From the NCBI GenBank assembly GCA_024102975.1, contig JAGFJD010000364.1:1-64000 (forward strand): DNA of 64,000 nt, in the 5' to 3' direction. The position numbers were made by a program, and so were the translations under genes. Shown here one piece after another: positions 15,913 to 25,496 of the stretch. Numbering within the stretch: position 1 is the first letter of the stretch; each line of letters opens with the position of its first letter. This DNA comes from Phaeodactylibacter sp. Its GTDB lineage: Bacteria; Bacteroidota; Bacteroidia; Chitinophagales; Saprospiraceae. The notes below the pieces were generated by a model, which was given only the letters and a program-made list of their open reading frames with translations, had not been told where the DNA came from and did not search any database.

Positions 15913-18366
15913 TCACTCATACCGCAGCGCCTCCACCGGATTGCCCCGCGCTGCCTTCACCGACTGCCAGCTCACCGACAACCACGCCAGCACAAGCGCC
16001 AGGGCCGCCGCCAACAGGAACCATGCAGGATTGATGGTAACGCGGAAGGCAAAGCCCTGCAGCCACCGTTGCATCAGCAGATAAGCAATGGGCGCGGCAA
16101 TCGCGCTGGCCAGCAACACCATCAGGGTGACCGGCCGGTTCAGCGTCAGGACAAGCTGTGCCACGCTGGCGCCCAGCACCTTGCGCACCCCGATCTCCTT
16201 GGTGCGCCGGGCGGTGGTGAGGGTAGCGATGCCGAACAGGCCCAGGCAGGCGATCAGGATGGCCAGGCCGGTGGCCCACGAAAGGACGCTGCTCAGGTGC
16301 TGCTCGGCGCGGTACTGAGCGTCGAGGGCATCGTCGAGGAAGGCGAAATCGAAAGGCTGCCCGGGGGCGGCCCTGCTCCAGGCTTCCCGGACGCGCTCCA
16401 TCGCGGCCGGGACGTCGTCGCCGCGGAGGCGGACGGCTATTTTGGGGATGGGCAGGTCTTCATAATTCATGTCACTGACCGCCCGGACTACGCCGGCGAG
16501 GTTCATCCCGATCATCAGGGGTTCGATGCGGGTGTGCAGGGAGTGGAAGTGGAAGTCCTTCGCGATGCCGATCAGCTGCAGGGTTTCGAAGGGAGGAGGC
16601 AGTTGCTGGCCCACCAGGCCCCGCCAGCCGAAGGCGTCGGCCATGGATTCGTTGATGAGGACCGCCTTCTCCCGGTCGCTGGCAATATCCTGTGAGAAGC
16701 TCCGGCCGGCAGCCAGGCCGATGCCCATCACTTCCAGGTAGTTGTCTCCAACGGCGTTGAAACTGAAATCTCGGTATTGCTGGGTGGAGGGGTCGGTATA
16801 GCCCAGGGTAGTCCAACCCGGGGCCCCCACCGCATGAGCCGAGGCGGTAACCCCCAGTATGGCCTGCTCGCCGTTGAACTCCTGCCGCAGGCGGCTTTCC
16901 ACCTCCCGGCCGTCGGCAAATATAGAACCGATCCCGTAGTCGGCCGTGGGCGTCGCCTGGTAAGGCAGGATGACCACCTGCTCCTTGTCAAAGCCCAGGT
17001 TTTTTTGCTGCAGGTATCGGAGTTGGAAGGCCATCACCATCGTGCAGATGATGAGGCAGAGGGATAACACGAACTGAAAGCTCACCAGCCCGCGCAGCAG
17101 CATCTGCCGGCCCCGCCCGATTTTGGTGATCATACCTTTGATGGCCCGCAGGGGCGAGAAGCCGGATACGACCAGGGCAGGATAAGCGCCGGCCAGCAGG
17201 CCAAGGGCCAGCCCCCCGCTTATGAAGAGGGCCAGGCTGGAGAGGGTATAGGGGATGGACAATGCCTTGCCGGCAATGAGGTTAAACGCCGGCACACACA
17301 GCTGCGCCAGCAACACGCCCAGCACAACCGCCAGCAGCGTCACCACCACCGACTCGCTCCAGAACTGCTGCATCAGCTGCCCCCGCATCGCCCCCGCCAC
17401 CCGGCGGACGCCCACCTCCTTCGCCCGGGAAACCGACCGCCCAATGGCCAGGATGACGAAATTGACCACCCCCAGCAACAGGACGAGCAAAGCGATGCCG
17501 CCGAGGATCATGGGATAGCGGTGGTCGCTCACCGCGGCTATGCCCTGGGGGAAATCGTTGTTCAGGTGAATGTCGGTTAGCGGCTGAAGGCCCACTACGT
17601 ATTCTCCGGCTTTATAGATTCTCACGACCTGCTCATCGATCACCGGCGCCATTTTTTCCTGTAATGCCTGTGCGCCTACTCCTTCTTTGAGCAGCACATA
17701 GGTTTCCGGGTACACGAAGGTCCAGCTCGTCAGCGCCCGCTCCGGGAACAGGGTTTTCATGTTCTCGTACGGGATGAGCATATTGTACTGTATACTTGAA
17801 TTGGCCGGCGCTTCCCGGATGATGCCCGAAACGGTGAACTCTTCCCACTGGCCATTGAGCTGGATGGATAATGCCTGCCCCAGGGCAGGGCCGTCCCCGA
17901 AGTACTTGCGGGCGGCAGCAGGCGTGAGCACTACCTTGCGCAGCCCGTCCAGCGCTTCGGCGGGTTTGCCCTCCAGCAGTTCAAAATCAAAGACTTCAAA
18001 CAAAGAGGGCGTTACGACGTGCATGGGTTCCTGGCTCACGTCGCTGCCCTTCTTCACCAGGTTGTTCACCTGGATGTACTGCAGGGTGGCCTCCACTTCC
18101 GGGAAGTTGTTTTCCAGTACGCCCGCCAGCACCACGGGCGTTACGGTATTGAAAAAAACCTCTCCCTGATAATGCTCTTTGACCCATACCCGGTGAATCC
18201 GGTCCTTCTTGCTGTGGAAGCTGTCAAAAGACCATTCCTCCCGGGCGTACAGCCCGAGCAGCAGGGCCACCGCCACCCCGATTCCCAGGCCGAGAATGTT
18301 GATAGTAGAATAAAGCTTCTCCCGAAGGAGGTTCCGGAGGGCGATTTTGAGGTAGTTTTTTAACAT
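15913..18366 (-). CDS. MacB/FtsX-type ABC transporter permease (copy 1)
   Basis: Start MLKNYLKIALRNLLREK (18366) is the usual N-terminus of this Bacteroidota family; 817 residues. An N-terminal TM helix (INILGLGIGVAVALLLGLY) is followed by a periplasmic MacB-type core, an FtsX domain with three TM helices (ILGGIALLVLLLGVVNFVILA ...), a second periplasmic domain, and a second FtsX domain with RTKEIGVRKVLGASVAQLVL and the C-terminal signature NPVEALRYE. No ATPase domain is present, so it must pair with an ATPase in trans; one is encoded at 21871-22596. Likely roles are peptide or lipoprotein export or mechanotransmission. The start codon is preceded by a 10-bp phased repeat. Confidence 0.88.
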   Translation of the reverse strand: MLKNYLKIALRNLLREKLYSTINILGLGIGVAVALLLGLYAREEWSFDSFHSKKDRIHRVWVKEHYQGEVFFNTVTPVVLAGVLENNFPEVEATLQYIQVNNLVKKGSDVSQEPMHVVTPSLFEVFDFELLEGKPAEALDGLRKVVLTPAAARKYFGDGPALGQALSIQLNGQWEEFTVSGIIREAPANSSIQYNMLIPYENMKTLFPERALTSWTFVYPETYVLLKEGVGAQALQEKMAPVIDEQVVRIYKAGEYVVGLQPLTDIHLNNDFPQGIAAVSDHRYPMILGGIALLVLLLGVVNFVILAIGRSVSRAKEVGVRRVAGAMRGQLMQQFWSESVVVTLLAVVLGVLLAQLCVPAFNLIAGKALSIPYTLSSLALFISGGLALGLLAGAYPALVVSGFSPLRAIKGMITKIGRGRQMLLRGLVSFQFVLSLCLIICTMVMAFQLRYLQQKNLGFDKEQVVILPYQATPTADYGIGSIFADGREVESRLRQEFNGEQAILGVTASAHAVGAPGWTTLGYTDPSTQQYRDFSFNAVGDNYLEVMGIGLAAGRSFSQDIASDREKAVLINESMADAFGWRGLVGQQLPPPFETLQLIGIAKDFHFHSLHTRIEPLMIGMNLAGVVRAVSDMNYEDLPIPKIAVRLRGDDVPAAMERVREAWSRAAPGQPFDFAFLDDALDAQYRAEQHLSSVLSWATGLAILIACLGLFGIATLTTARRTKEIGVRKVLGASVAQLVLTLNRPVTLMVLLASAIAAPIAYLLMQRWLQGFAFRVTINPAWFLLAAALALVLAWLSVSWQSVKAARGNPVEALRYE

Positions 18367-18370
18367 GGGT

Positions 18371-18438
18371 GAGTATTTCAATGTATTTCAATGTATTTCA
18401 ATGTATTTCACCGTATTTCCGCCTATTTCACTATTTCA
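18371..18438. repeat. 10-bp-phased TATTTC tandem repeat upstream of permease copy 1
   Basis: TATTTC recurs every 10 bases from 18374 (six copies; units such as TATTTCAATG), ending in CTATTTCAG. It begins a few bases upstream of the permease ATG. It resembles the TTTCC array at 5294-5360 in period and composition. Confidence 0.8.
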
Positions 18439-18464
18439 GTCCAGGTACTTATACACATACCCAT

Positions 18465-19043
18465 TTACACCATGTCCGGCTTCCGCCCCGCAATTATTCT
18501 GTATGCTGTCTTCGAGCTATGCCCCGCCTGCCCGTCCCGGTATTCATAAAGCAGGCTGGTTTCGAAAATCCTTTCCAGCCCATTCCCGGCGCTGATCGCT
18601 TTGCTGAGGATTTCAACTTTTTTGCCGGTGTTTTGAATGCAAAAAACGATGACCGCTCCGGGCCGGAGGCTTTGGATCATTCGCTGAATGAAGCCGATCT
18701 CTTTCGCTTTGTCCTTTTTTGTAAAATGGAACATGCTGTCGAGCAGGACAAAATCGAAATCCCGGAAATTATCAAATTCATACATGTCCGCTACCATCCC
18801 GGCAACCTTTAGCCCCTCCAGTTTAGCCGCCTGCTCCATCCGCTCTATCCCGGCCCTGGAATGGTCAACACCGGTCACCTCATATCCCAACCTGGCCAGA
18901 GGGATGGCATCCCGCCCCTGCCCGCAGCCCAAATCCAGCAACCTTCCCCGTTCCGGATAGTCGGCGAAAAAGGCGACCAACTCCGGATAAGGCGCTCCGA
19001 ACAGATTCTCCGTTTGATAGTATTTGTCGTAAACCGTTTTCAT
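18465..19043 (-). CDS. Class I SAM-dependent methyltransferase
   Basis: A 192-residue Rossmann-fold methyltransferase of the TehB/Methyltransf_25 type. Motif I is LLDLGCGQGRD (DLGCGQG at 37-43), the acidic residue of motif II is Asp60 in VTGVDHS, and motif IV is DFDFVLLDSMFHF. Start MKTVYDKYYQTENLFG is normal for TehB-like proteins in this phylum. The substrate is unknown. It lies between two permease genes on the same strand, only 25 bases after permease copy 2, so it is probably transcribed with that gene. Confidence 0.88.
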   Translation of the reverse strand: MKTVYDKYYQTENLFGAPYPELVAFFADYPERGRLLDLGCGQGRDAIPLARLGYEVTGVDHSRAGIERMEQAAKLEGLKVAGMVADMYEFDNFRDFDFVLLDSMFHFTKKDKAKEIGFIQRMIQSLRPGAVIVFCIQNTGKKVEILSKAISAGNGLERIFETSLLYEYRDGQAGHSSKTAYRIIAGRKPDMV

Positions 19044-19068
19044 GCTCCAGTTTCATTAATTCACTCAT

Positions 19069-21441
19069 TCACTCCCTCCCCAACACTTCCACCGGGTTCG
19101 CCCGCGCCGCCCGGATCGAGTGGTAGCTCACCGCCAGCCAGGCCACCAGCACCATCAGGCCTGCGGTAGCCAGGAAGAGGTGGATGCCAATGCCGGCCTG
19201 GTAGGCGAATCCCTGCAGCCAGTTAGAAAGCAGGTACCAGGCCACCGGCACGGAAATGGCAAAGCCGATGAGGATGAGCTTCAGGAAGTCTTTGAACAAC
19301 AGGCCTACGATGCTGGCCACGCTGGCGCCCACCACCTTGCGGATGCCGATCTCTTTGGTGCGCCGCGCCGCCGTGAAGGCCGACAGGCCGAACAGGCCGA
19401 TGCAGGAGAGCAGGATGGCAATGGCAGCGAAGTAAAAAGCCAGCTTGCCAATAGCTGTTTCGCTTTTGTACATGCGGCTGTATTCTTCGTCCAGGAAGGA
19501 ATACTCGAAGGGATAGTCGGGCACGATGCGGCGGTAGAGGGCTTCCATCCCGGCGATGGCCTCCCGGGCACGGCCGGCTTCGGTGCGGATGTACAGGTTT
19601 TCGGAGCTGCCGTTGCGGCTGAGGTATAGGATCAACGGCGCAATAGGCGTGTGCAGGGAATTGAGGTGAAAGTCCTGAGTCAGGCCGATGATCTGGCCGG
19701 CCACCCCCCAGAATTCCACTTTCTCTCCCAGGGGCTGCTCCATGCCCATGGCCCGGGCTGCGGTTTCATTGACGATGATGGAGAGGGTATCTGCTGGCCG
19801 GTCCGGAGAAAAATCCCTGCCGGCCAGGAGGTTAATGCCCATGGCCTCAATAAAGCCGGGCGTTACCTCCATCACCCGGAAACCCACCTGGCTATCCGCC
19901 GGCTTGCCGGCCCACACCGGATCCCGGGTCTCGCTGCTGATCATGAGCGGCGTTTGGTTGGAAGCTGTGTACTGCTTCACGCCCGGCAGGGCCGAAATTT
20001 CGTCTTTCAGGTTGGGATATTTATCATAAAGTGCGCCGTTCATGGGAATCTGCACCACATTTTCCCGGTCCAGCCCCAGGTTTTTGTTCATAATAAAGCT
20101 TACCTGCCGCTGTACGCCCAGGGCGCAGACGATCAGGCAGGCAGACAGGAGGAACTGCACCACCACCAGGCCCTTCCGCAGCGAAGCGCCGCTGAACTGG
20201 CCCGCTTCCTTGCCCCGGAAAATGTTGACGGCCCGGAAGGAAGAAAGCAAAAATGCAGGGTAACTGCCGGACAACAGCCCCGCCACCAGCCCGGTGCCGA
20301 GGACCAACGACAGCGTCCCCGGCGCCAGATATTGTATAGAAAGCTCTGTGCCGGCGATCTGCCGGAAGGGCCCCTTCAGCAGCTCCACCAGAGCTACGCC
20401 CAGGCCGGTGGCGATCAGGGCAATGGCCACGGCTTCGCTCATGAACTGCCCTGCCAGTTGCCCCCGGCTGGCGCCCACCGCCTTGCGCACGCCGATCTCC
20501 TTCGAGCGGCGGGTAGCCCGCGCTGTAGCCAGGTTCATGAAATTGATGCAGGCAATGAGCAGCAGAAAAGCCGCCGCCCCGATGAACAGGCGGACGTAAG
20601 TGATCCGCCCGCCTAAAGGCCGGCCGTTCTCCAGCTTGCTGTACAGGTGGCGCAGGGGGAAGGACAGCAGGCTGATGGTAGTGCCCTCTTCGCTATTGCC
20701 CTTATGCTTCCGGAAAAGGGCGAGCAGCTTGTTTTCCAGCGCCGGAATATCGGTACCGGGTTTCACTTTGAGGTAGAGCCGGGAGCTGAAATTGCCCCAG
20801 TGCCGGTCCCACGGATGCGTGCGGAGAAAGTCGTCGATAGAAAGGAGAAAACCGAACTGCAGGGTGGAATTGGCAGGCGGGTTGGCCACTACGCCGCTTA
20901 CGGTGTACGTTTCTTCTCCGGCGGCTTCCAGGGTTTTCCCGACGGCCTGCCCCCGCCAGCCGGCGCCGAAGTACTTCTCCGCCAGCCGCTCGGTAAGGAC
21001 GACCGCGTTGGGCTGGCCGAACAGGGTTTCCCGGCTGCCTTCCAGCAGCGGGAAGTTGAAAACGTCCGGGAAGGAATGGCCGACATAAAGCCCTTCTTCC
21101 TGGTACGGCGTTTGCCCCTTCCGGAAAGGCAATTGCCGGGGAAAGGTAACAGACAGGGCCGCCTCTGCGTCCGGTATTTCTTCATTGATCTTTTCGGCAA
21201 ATAAAACCGGCGTAGTCACCCAGGTACTCAGCTGCCCGTCCTCCGCCGGGAAATTGAAAACGGCCTGATAAATGCGGTCCGCAGCAGCGTGGAAGCGGTC
21301 GTAGCTCAGCTCGTGCTGCACCCAGAAAAAGAGCAGCAGGCTGACGGCTATGCCCGTGCCCAGGCCCAGCACGTTGATGAGGCTGTAGCCGAGGTCGCGG
21401 CGCAGGTTACGGATGGTGACGAGCAGGTAGTGTCTGAGCAT
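19069..21441 (-). CDS. MacB/FtsX-type ABC transporter permease (copy 2)
   Basis: Start chosen at MLRHYLLVTIRNLRRDLGYS (21441), the family N-terminus; the 29 codons upstream (MAYAVNSCK...) are not family-like. 790 residues. TM1 is INVLGLGTGIAVSLLLFFW. The first FtsX block contains RATRRSKEIGVRKAVGASRG and the second contains RRTKEIGIRKVVGASVASIV; the end is RANPVEVLGRE. Periplasmic domains of MacB-PCD type lie between. It sits downstream of the ATPase gene on the same strand, though separated by 429 bases, and is the best candidate for its direct partner. Confidence 0.88.
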   Translation of the reverse strand: MLRHYLLVTIRNLRRDLGYSLINVLGLGTGIAVSLLLFFWVQHELSYDRFHAAADRIYQAVFNFPAEDGQLSTWVTTPVLFAEKINEEIPDAEAALSVTFPRQLPFRKGQTPYQEEGLYVGHSFPDVFNFPLLEGSRETLFGQPNAVVLTERLAEKYFGAGWRGQAVGKTLEAAGEETYTVSGVVANPPANSTLQFGFLLSIDDFLRTHPWDRHWGNFSSRLYLKVKPGTDIPALENKLLALFRKHKGNSEEGTTISLLSFPLRHLYSKLENGRPLGGRITYVRLFIGAAAFLLLIACINFMNLATARATRRSKEIGVRKAVGASRGQLAGQFMSEAVAIALIATGLGVALVELLKGPFRQIAGTELSIQYLAPGTLSLVLGTGLVAGLLSGSYPAFLLSSFRAVNIFRGKEAGQFSGASLRKGLVVVQFLLSACLIVCALGVQRQVSFIMNKNLGLDRENVVQIPMNGALYDKYPNLKDEISALPGVKQYTASNQTPLMISSETRDPVWAGKPADSQVGFRVMEVTPGFIEAMGINLLAGRDFSPDRPADTLSIIVNETAARAMGMEQPLGEKVEFWGVAGQIIGLTQDFHLNSLHTPIAPLILYLSRNGSSENLYIRTEAGRAREAIAGMEALYRRIVPDYPFEYSFLDEEYSRMYKSETAIGKLAFYFAAIAILLSCIGLFGLSAFTAARRTKEIGIRKVVGASVASIVGLLFKDFLKLILIGFAISVPVAWYLLSNWLQGFAYQAGIGIHLFLATAGLMVLVAWLAVSYHSIRAARANPVEVLGRE

Positions 21442-21870
21442 TGCTTTATTTTTGTGTATGGGTGTATATGTTGGCGCAGTACCATGCACAAATGCACATT
21501 CTTTGCAACTATTTACCGCATAGGCCACATCAGGCAGTTCACATAAGCCACAGTAGCCGCGGCCTATGTGCGCTACGGTGAAAACGCTATGTATCCTATG
21601 TGGTTAAACAAAAGGCCTAAACAGTTACCATTCTTTAACTTTTGACCGAAGGCCGGGGCAGTCTGGGAAAAATCCCTTTCCCGTCAGAGCGCCTGTTTGG
21701 CCAGGCGCCCGGACGGGTGGGGGTCAAGGTTTTCATGACGTGATAGGCGTGTCAGTCGGATGTTGGTGATTCTTACAAGAGAGGGAGCCAAGTCGGAAAT
21801 GCGAAATCGGAAGGTGGAACACTTCCCACCCGTCTTCGCTATCGCTCTTCCGGGCAAGCTTCCTAATTCG
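21442..21870. other. Intergenic region, no gene seen
   Basis: 429 bases between permease copy 2 and its ATPase. It contains imperfect inverted copies of GCATAGGCCACAT / GGCCTATGTGCG (about 21520-21570) but no convincing reading frame. The remainder is unremarkable. Confidence 0.6.
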
Positions 21871-22596
21871 CTACTTTCCATTTGGCACGCCCTTCGGCGC
21901 GTCGGCCTGCCCGGAGGGTTGCCGGAGCTGCTCATCGCTGCGCACGTTGCCGTCCACCAGCTCGATGATGCGGGAGCCGAAGGAGGCATTGCGCTCCGAG
22001 TGCGTCACCTGTATGATGGTCACGCCTTCCTCGTTGAGTTCCTGGAAGAGTTCCATGATCTGGTCGCCCTGCTTGGTGTGCAGGTTGCCGGTCGGCTCGT
22101 CGGCCAGCAGCAGGCGCGGCTTGCTGATCACGGCGCGGGCGACGCCGACGAGCTGCTGCTGCCCGCCGGAGAGCTGCTCGGGGAACAAGCCCTTCTTGGC
22201 CACGATCTGGAAGCGGTCCAGGATTTCGGCCATCATGCTCTTGCGCTCCTTGCCCTTCACGTTGCGGTACAGCAGGGGCGTTTCGATATTCTCGTAGACG
22301 GTCAGGTCGTCGATAAGGTGGTAGGCCTGGAAGACGAAGCCCATGTAGGCCTTGTGCAGGTCGCTGCGCCGGCGCTCGTTGAATTTGTGGACGGCCTCGT
22401 CGTAGAAGTAATACTCCCCTCCGGAGGGTTCTTCCAGCATGCCGATGATGTTGAGCAGAGTGGACTTGCCGGCGCCGCTGGGGCCCATGATAGTGACGAA
22501 CTCGCCCTCTTTTATATCGAGGTTGATCTGGTTGAGGACCCAGGCCTTGCGCAGGCCGTTGCGGTAGTACCGTTCAATGTCGCGGAGTCGAATCAT
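21871..22596 (-). CDS. ABC transporter ATPase, MacB/LolD type
   Basis: A 241-residue ATPase. Walker A is GPSGAGKST (Lys44), the Q-loop lies in FVFQAYHLI, the signature is LSGGQQQLV, Walker B is RLLLADEPTGNL and the H-loop is VTHSERNA. This architecture is typical of the stand-alone ATPases that serve MacB/FtsX permeases. It is the only ATPase in a neighbourhood with four full-length permeases, so it may serve several of them. The C-terminal ~20 residues (QPSGQADAPKGVPNGK) are low-complexity. Confidence 0.92.
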   Translation of the reverse strand: MIRLRDIERYYRNGLRKAWVLNQINLDIKEGEFVTIMGPSGAGKSTLLNIIGMLEEPSGGEYYFYDEAVHKFNERRRSDLHKAYMGFVFQAYHLIDDLTVYENIETPLLYRNVKGKERKSMMAEILDRFQIVAKKGLFPEQLSGGQQQLVGVARAVISKPRLLLADEPTGNLHTKQGDQIMELFQELNEEGVTIIQVTHSERNASFGSRIIELVDGNVRSDEQLRQPSGQADAPKGVPNGK

Positions 22597-23034
22597 ATAC
22601 TTGTTTTTGTTTTTTTGCCGCGCCAGCCGCCTGCCCGCAAAACAGGGGCGGAAAAGGCAGTCGCCTGGCGCGGCGGCTTACAGGGAGGTGGGCTGCTAAA
22701 GGACCGCCTCGCGTCTTTCTCTTTGAGAAGGCAAGGCTTGTGCCAAAATTGCAATTTGTTCGAAACCAGCTACTTAACCCTAAAGCCAGCCGGAGAAAAC
22801 CGCATGGGTTGTGCGGAGGCGGACAGGCGGGTGTTCGGAAATGGACAGTTGCCCATCCCGGACGCGCCAGATTTATCTGGTGCGTAACATAAGCTCCCGG
22901 GTTAGCCGATAACCCGGTCATCCTTCGCCACATACCGGGCATAAGACGGGACTTGAGAAATGCACAAAAACGATTGCTTAGGCAGACAAGCGCCGGGGGC
23001 AAATATAGCCTTCTGCAGGCTGTCCCCTAAAATA
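22597..23034. other. Intergenic region with hairpins, no gene seen
   Basis: 438 bases upstream of the ATPase gene and downstream of the T9SS cargo gene. Apart from the two hairpins at 22863-22917, no gene or recognisable remnant was found. Confidence 0.6.
22863..22917 (-). terminator. Double hairpin downstream of T9SS cargo gene
   Basis: Stem 1 pairs CGCGCCAGAT (22863-22872) with ATCTGGTGCG (22875-22884), nine pairs plus one wobble. Stem 2 pairs CCGGGTTA (22897-22904) with TAACCCGG (22910-22917) exactly. Position fits the 3' end of the minus-strand gene ending at 23035, though no long T-run is present. Confidence 0.5.
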
Positions 23035-24444
23035 TCACCGGCGGAAAATCTTCACTGTCCCCTGTTCCGGCGCGTCTCCAACCTTTAAAAAGTACATTCC
23101 CGGCGGGAGGGTGGAAAGCCCCAGTTCTTCCCGCTCCTGGCGGAATAGCCCGGAGGCGGCCAGTTGGCCGTTGGCGCGGTACAGTTGGTAAACAGCAGGT
23201 AGCGTTACGTTATTTAACCTTACCTGCACCATATTGGGAGCGGGGTTGGGAAAAACTTCCAACGTTTTTTCGCCGGACTCCGGCGCTTTTGCCGACACCA
23301 CCCCCGACACCCGGTAACGGAGGATGCGGAAGCTCACGGCCCCGGTCTCCCCGAACTCATCCCTCGCCCGAAAGGCCACCTGATAAGGCTGTCGGCGGAT
23401 ATGCTCTTCGCGAACAACCCAGGTAAAGACACCCTCCGCCTCATTCATAGCGCCGGCCGCCGTGAACGTGGCGGTAGAGGCATAAAAATCATCCTCCAGC
23501 AAGCCGCAGGAGGCAGTCAGCTCAACGGTTTGTCCTTCCGGGCTCACTGCTGCCGCCTCAACGCGCACGGTTTCGCCCACCGCCACGTCGATGATTCCGG
23601 GTTCGGTTTCGGAAAGGGTGAGACCGGGCGGCAGATGATTTCCGGTTGCGACGAGAATCTGCATTTCCCGAAGCACGGCATCCACCAGTTCTCCGTCGCG
23701 GTATGACCGGATCACCATGGCAATGTTGTATTCGCCGGCAATCTGCGGGGCGTCCCAGGTCAATACGCCCGTTTCCGGGTCGATCGATAGCTGGTTGTCC
23801 GGGCCGGCCCCGATCAGGTTAGGCCAAATATAGCCAGGCACTTCCACGCCCCGGCCCTGCAGGGGAACGGCCAGGGCATAGGCCAGGCTGTCGTCGTCGA
23901 TGTCAAAGGCATTGGGCACATGGACGAACGGCTGCCCTACGATGCCGTAGCCCACCGGCGGCTCCAGCAGCACCGGCGAATGGTTGTTCATTGCCGCTGC
24001 CTCCGAAAGAAAAGCGCCGGATTCGATGTGGAATCTGGTCTGGTCGGAGTTGGGAAAGTTGATGTTCAGAATGCCGCCATTGCGGTTGGGGTCTGTCATG
24101 CTGATGACGTAGTATCCGAAATCTTCATACTGATGGGTGTAGGTATAAATGTTCATTTTGACATTGGGGGCAACGATCTCGCCGTCCGGTACGCCATTGC
24201 CGTTGAGGTCGGGCCCGTTGACCCTGGCGATTCGTTCGCAGGCGCCGTCGCCCCAGCAGATGGTGACGGTGTCCCGGTCGGCGGGGCCGGTGTTCGCATT
24301 GGTGTAGGTAATCACGGAGGCCTCCAGCTCTTTAGGGCCAACCTGCCGGTACTCGATCTCCCCGCTGCGGTTGTGGGTGGCCTGCAGGGAGAGGGCGGAA
24401 CAACAAAAGAGGAATGCAAAGAAAGGCGTAAGTCTGGTAGTCAT
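23035..24444 (-). CDS. Secreted T9SS cargo protein with C-terminal sorting domain
   Basis: A 469-residue protein with signal MTTRLTPFFAFLFCCSALSLQA. The N-terminal domain (THNRSGEIEYRQVGP, ADRDTVTICWGDG, YTHQYEDFGYYVISM) is the PKD-like 'gliding motility-associated' domain common in Bacteroidota. A cadherin/Ig-like region follows (DPETGVLTWDAPQIAGEYN). The C-terminal ~75 residues (LEVFPNPAPNMVQVRLNN, ... YRANGQLAASGLF, ... GMYFLKVGD, TVKIFRR) are a type A T9SS sorting domain, so the protein should be moved across the outer membrane and attached or released. Function is unknown, perhaps adhesion. Confidence 0.9.
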   Translation of the reverse strand: MTTRLTPFFAFLFCCSALSLQATHNRSGEIEYRQVGPKELEASVITYTNANTGPADRDTVTICWGDGACERIARVNGPDLNGNGVPDGEIVAPNVKMNIYTYTHQYEDFGYYVISMTDPNRNGGILNINFPNSDQTRFHIESGAFLSEAAAMNNHSPVLLEPPVGYGIVGQPFVHVPNAFDIDDDSLAYALAVPLQGRGVEVPGYIWPNLIGAGPDNQLSIDPETGVLTWDAPQIAGEYNIAMVIRSYRDGELVDAVLREMQILVATGNHLPPGLTLSETEPGIIDVAVGETVRVEAAAVSPEGQTVELTASCGLLEDDFYASTATFTAAGAMNEAEGVFTWVVREEHIRRQPYQVAFRARDEFGETGAVSFRILRYRVSGVVSAKAPESGEKTLEVFPNPAPNMVQVRLNNVTLPAVYQLYRANGQLAASGLFRQEREELGLSTLPPGMYFLKVGDAPEQGTVKIFRR

Positions 24445-24480
24445 AGCTACGTTGTTTTATGGTTTGATGATATGGTTTGT

Positions 24481-24530
24481 AAACTTGTCAAGTTTCTCCG
24501 AAGGGGGCAACAAGGAAACTTGACAAGTTT
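24481..24530. repeat. Nested palindromes, AAACTTGTCAAGTTT type
   Basis: 24481-24496 is the exact reverse complement of 24515-24530 (16 bp, loop 18). Each arm is itself a 15-base palindrome (AAACTTG-T-CAAGTTT and AAACTTG-A-CAAGTTT). It lies upstream of the T9SS cargo gene and looks like a dispersed extragenic palindrome or a two-site operator. Confidence 0.75.
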
Positions 24531-24744
24531 TGCCTGGCTGAACAAAACGATATGGATACTTGCTTGGGAAAGAGCGCAGAGGAAAAACAACCCCCTCTGT
24601 TTCCAGGCTTTCAAGTTAAGAAAATTTCGGGAAGAATGGAATGGAGAAACAGCGCGAAACAGGCAGATTGCCAAACAAACATTTGGTTGCTATTCACAAA
24701 CCACGCCCGCCTGCCCTTTAAAATAAGCCGCCAATCCCGGCGCG

Positions 24745-25167
24745 ATGTCCTCAAATGCCGCCCCTTCCGGGTTAGATAAAAAGGCAAAGACAAAAAGCAG
24801 CATTGGCTTATCCGTCCCTGTAGGCGTTGCGGTTTCATGGGGCGGGCTTGGATTGAAAAACCGGTCGTTCAGCATTTTCATTCCCGTAATAGATTTAGGC
24901 GTCGTAACAGCCTATAGGTTGGATGCACAAAATGCAGGCAGCAGCAATGACCTGCCCGAATTATCTTTCAGCAACCTGCTCGCCCCTGGCGTTTACGCGA
25001 TTTACAATATCCCGCGTTTCCCGTTTTCCGTTTCCGCCGGCATACAGATCGGGCCGCAATTGAGGAAGATCACCACCCAAAATGGGGCTGAAATTGATGC
25101 CAGCGCGTGGCGGCTCGGCGCCACTTTTACGATTGACGTGCCTATACTTAATTTGCATAACAGGTGA
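24745..25167 (+). pseudogene. C-terminal fragment of an outer-membrane beta-barrel-like protein
   Basis: An open frame of 140 codons. From about codon 19 on it reads as amphipathic beta strands (SIGLSVPVGVAVSWGG, SFSIFIPVIDLGVVTAYRL, LLAPGVYAIYNIPRFPFSVS, SAWRLGATFTIDVPILNLHN) that resemble the C-terminal quarter of a large Bacteroidota protein family lacking an assigned function. The first ~18 residues do not fit, there is no signal peptide and no upstream remainder, so the 5' part seems lost. A 14-bp inverted repeat follows the stop. Probably non-functional. Confidence 0.55.
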
Positions 25168-25496
25168 TGGTATAGCCTGTTTGGAGGCGGCACATCAGCA
25201 GCGAAAAAAGCTGCCTCCAAACAGGCGCCCGCGCCGCTTTCGGGTTATGCCCGAGGGCGTTTCATCTTGCTGTTAAAACATCAGGGGTTTTCCCGGAAGC
25301 CGGGTTGGCAAAGGCAACAGATCTGACAAACCTGCCGGCCGCTGGCAGCATCAGGGAAGCCGGGCTGTTACGTCTCCGACAAACGCTGCCGGGTTCAGCA
25401 ACGTGGGAGCTTACGTGAAACCCGGCAGGTTGAGCCACGCCGTGGCCCCAGGCAGCCCAACAATATGACAATATGACAATATAACCATCTCCTCCC
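25168..25496. other. Intergenic region rich in palindromes, no gene seen
   Basis: 329 bases. It includes the perfect inverted repeat 25175-25188 / 25213-25226 (GCCTGTTTGGAGGC, loop 24) and a GC-rich stretch with AACCTGCCGG ... CCCGGCAGGTT. No convincing reading frame. Confidence 0.6.

Noticed and set aside
22574-23002. Minus-strand frame upstream of the ATPase gene
   Set aside because: Pro/Arg/Cys-rich without domain and overlapping hairpins; treated as non-coding.
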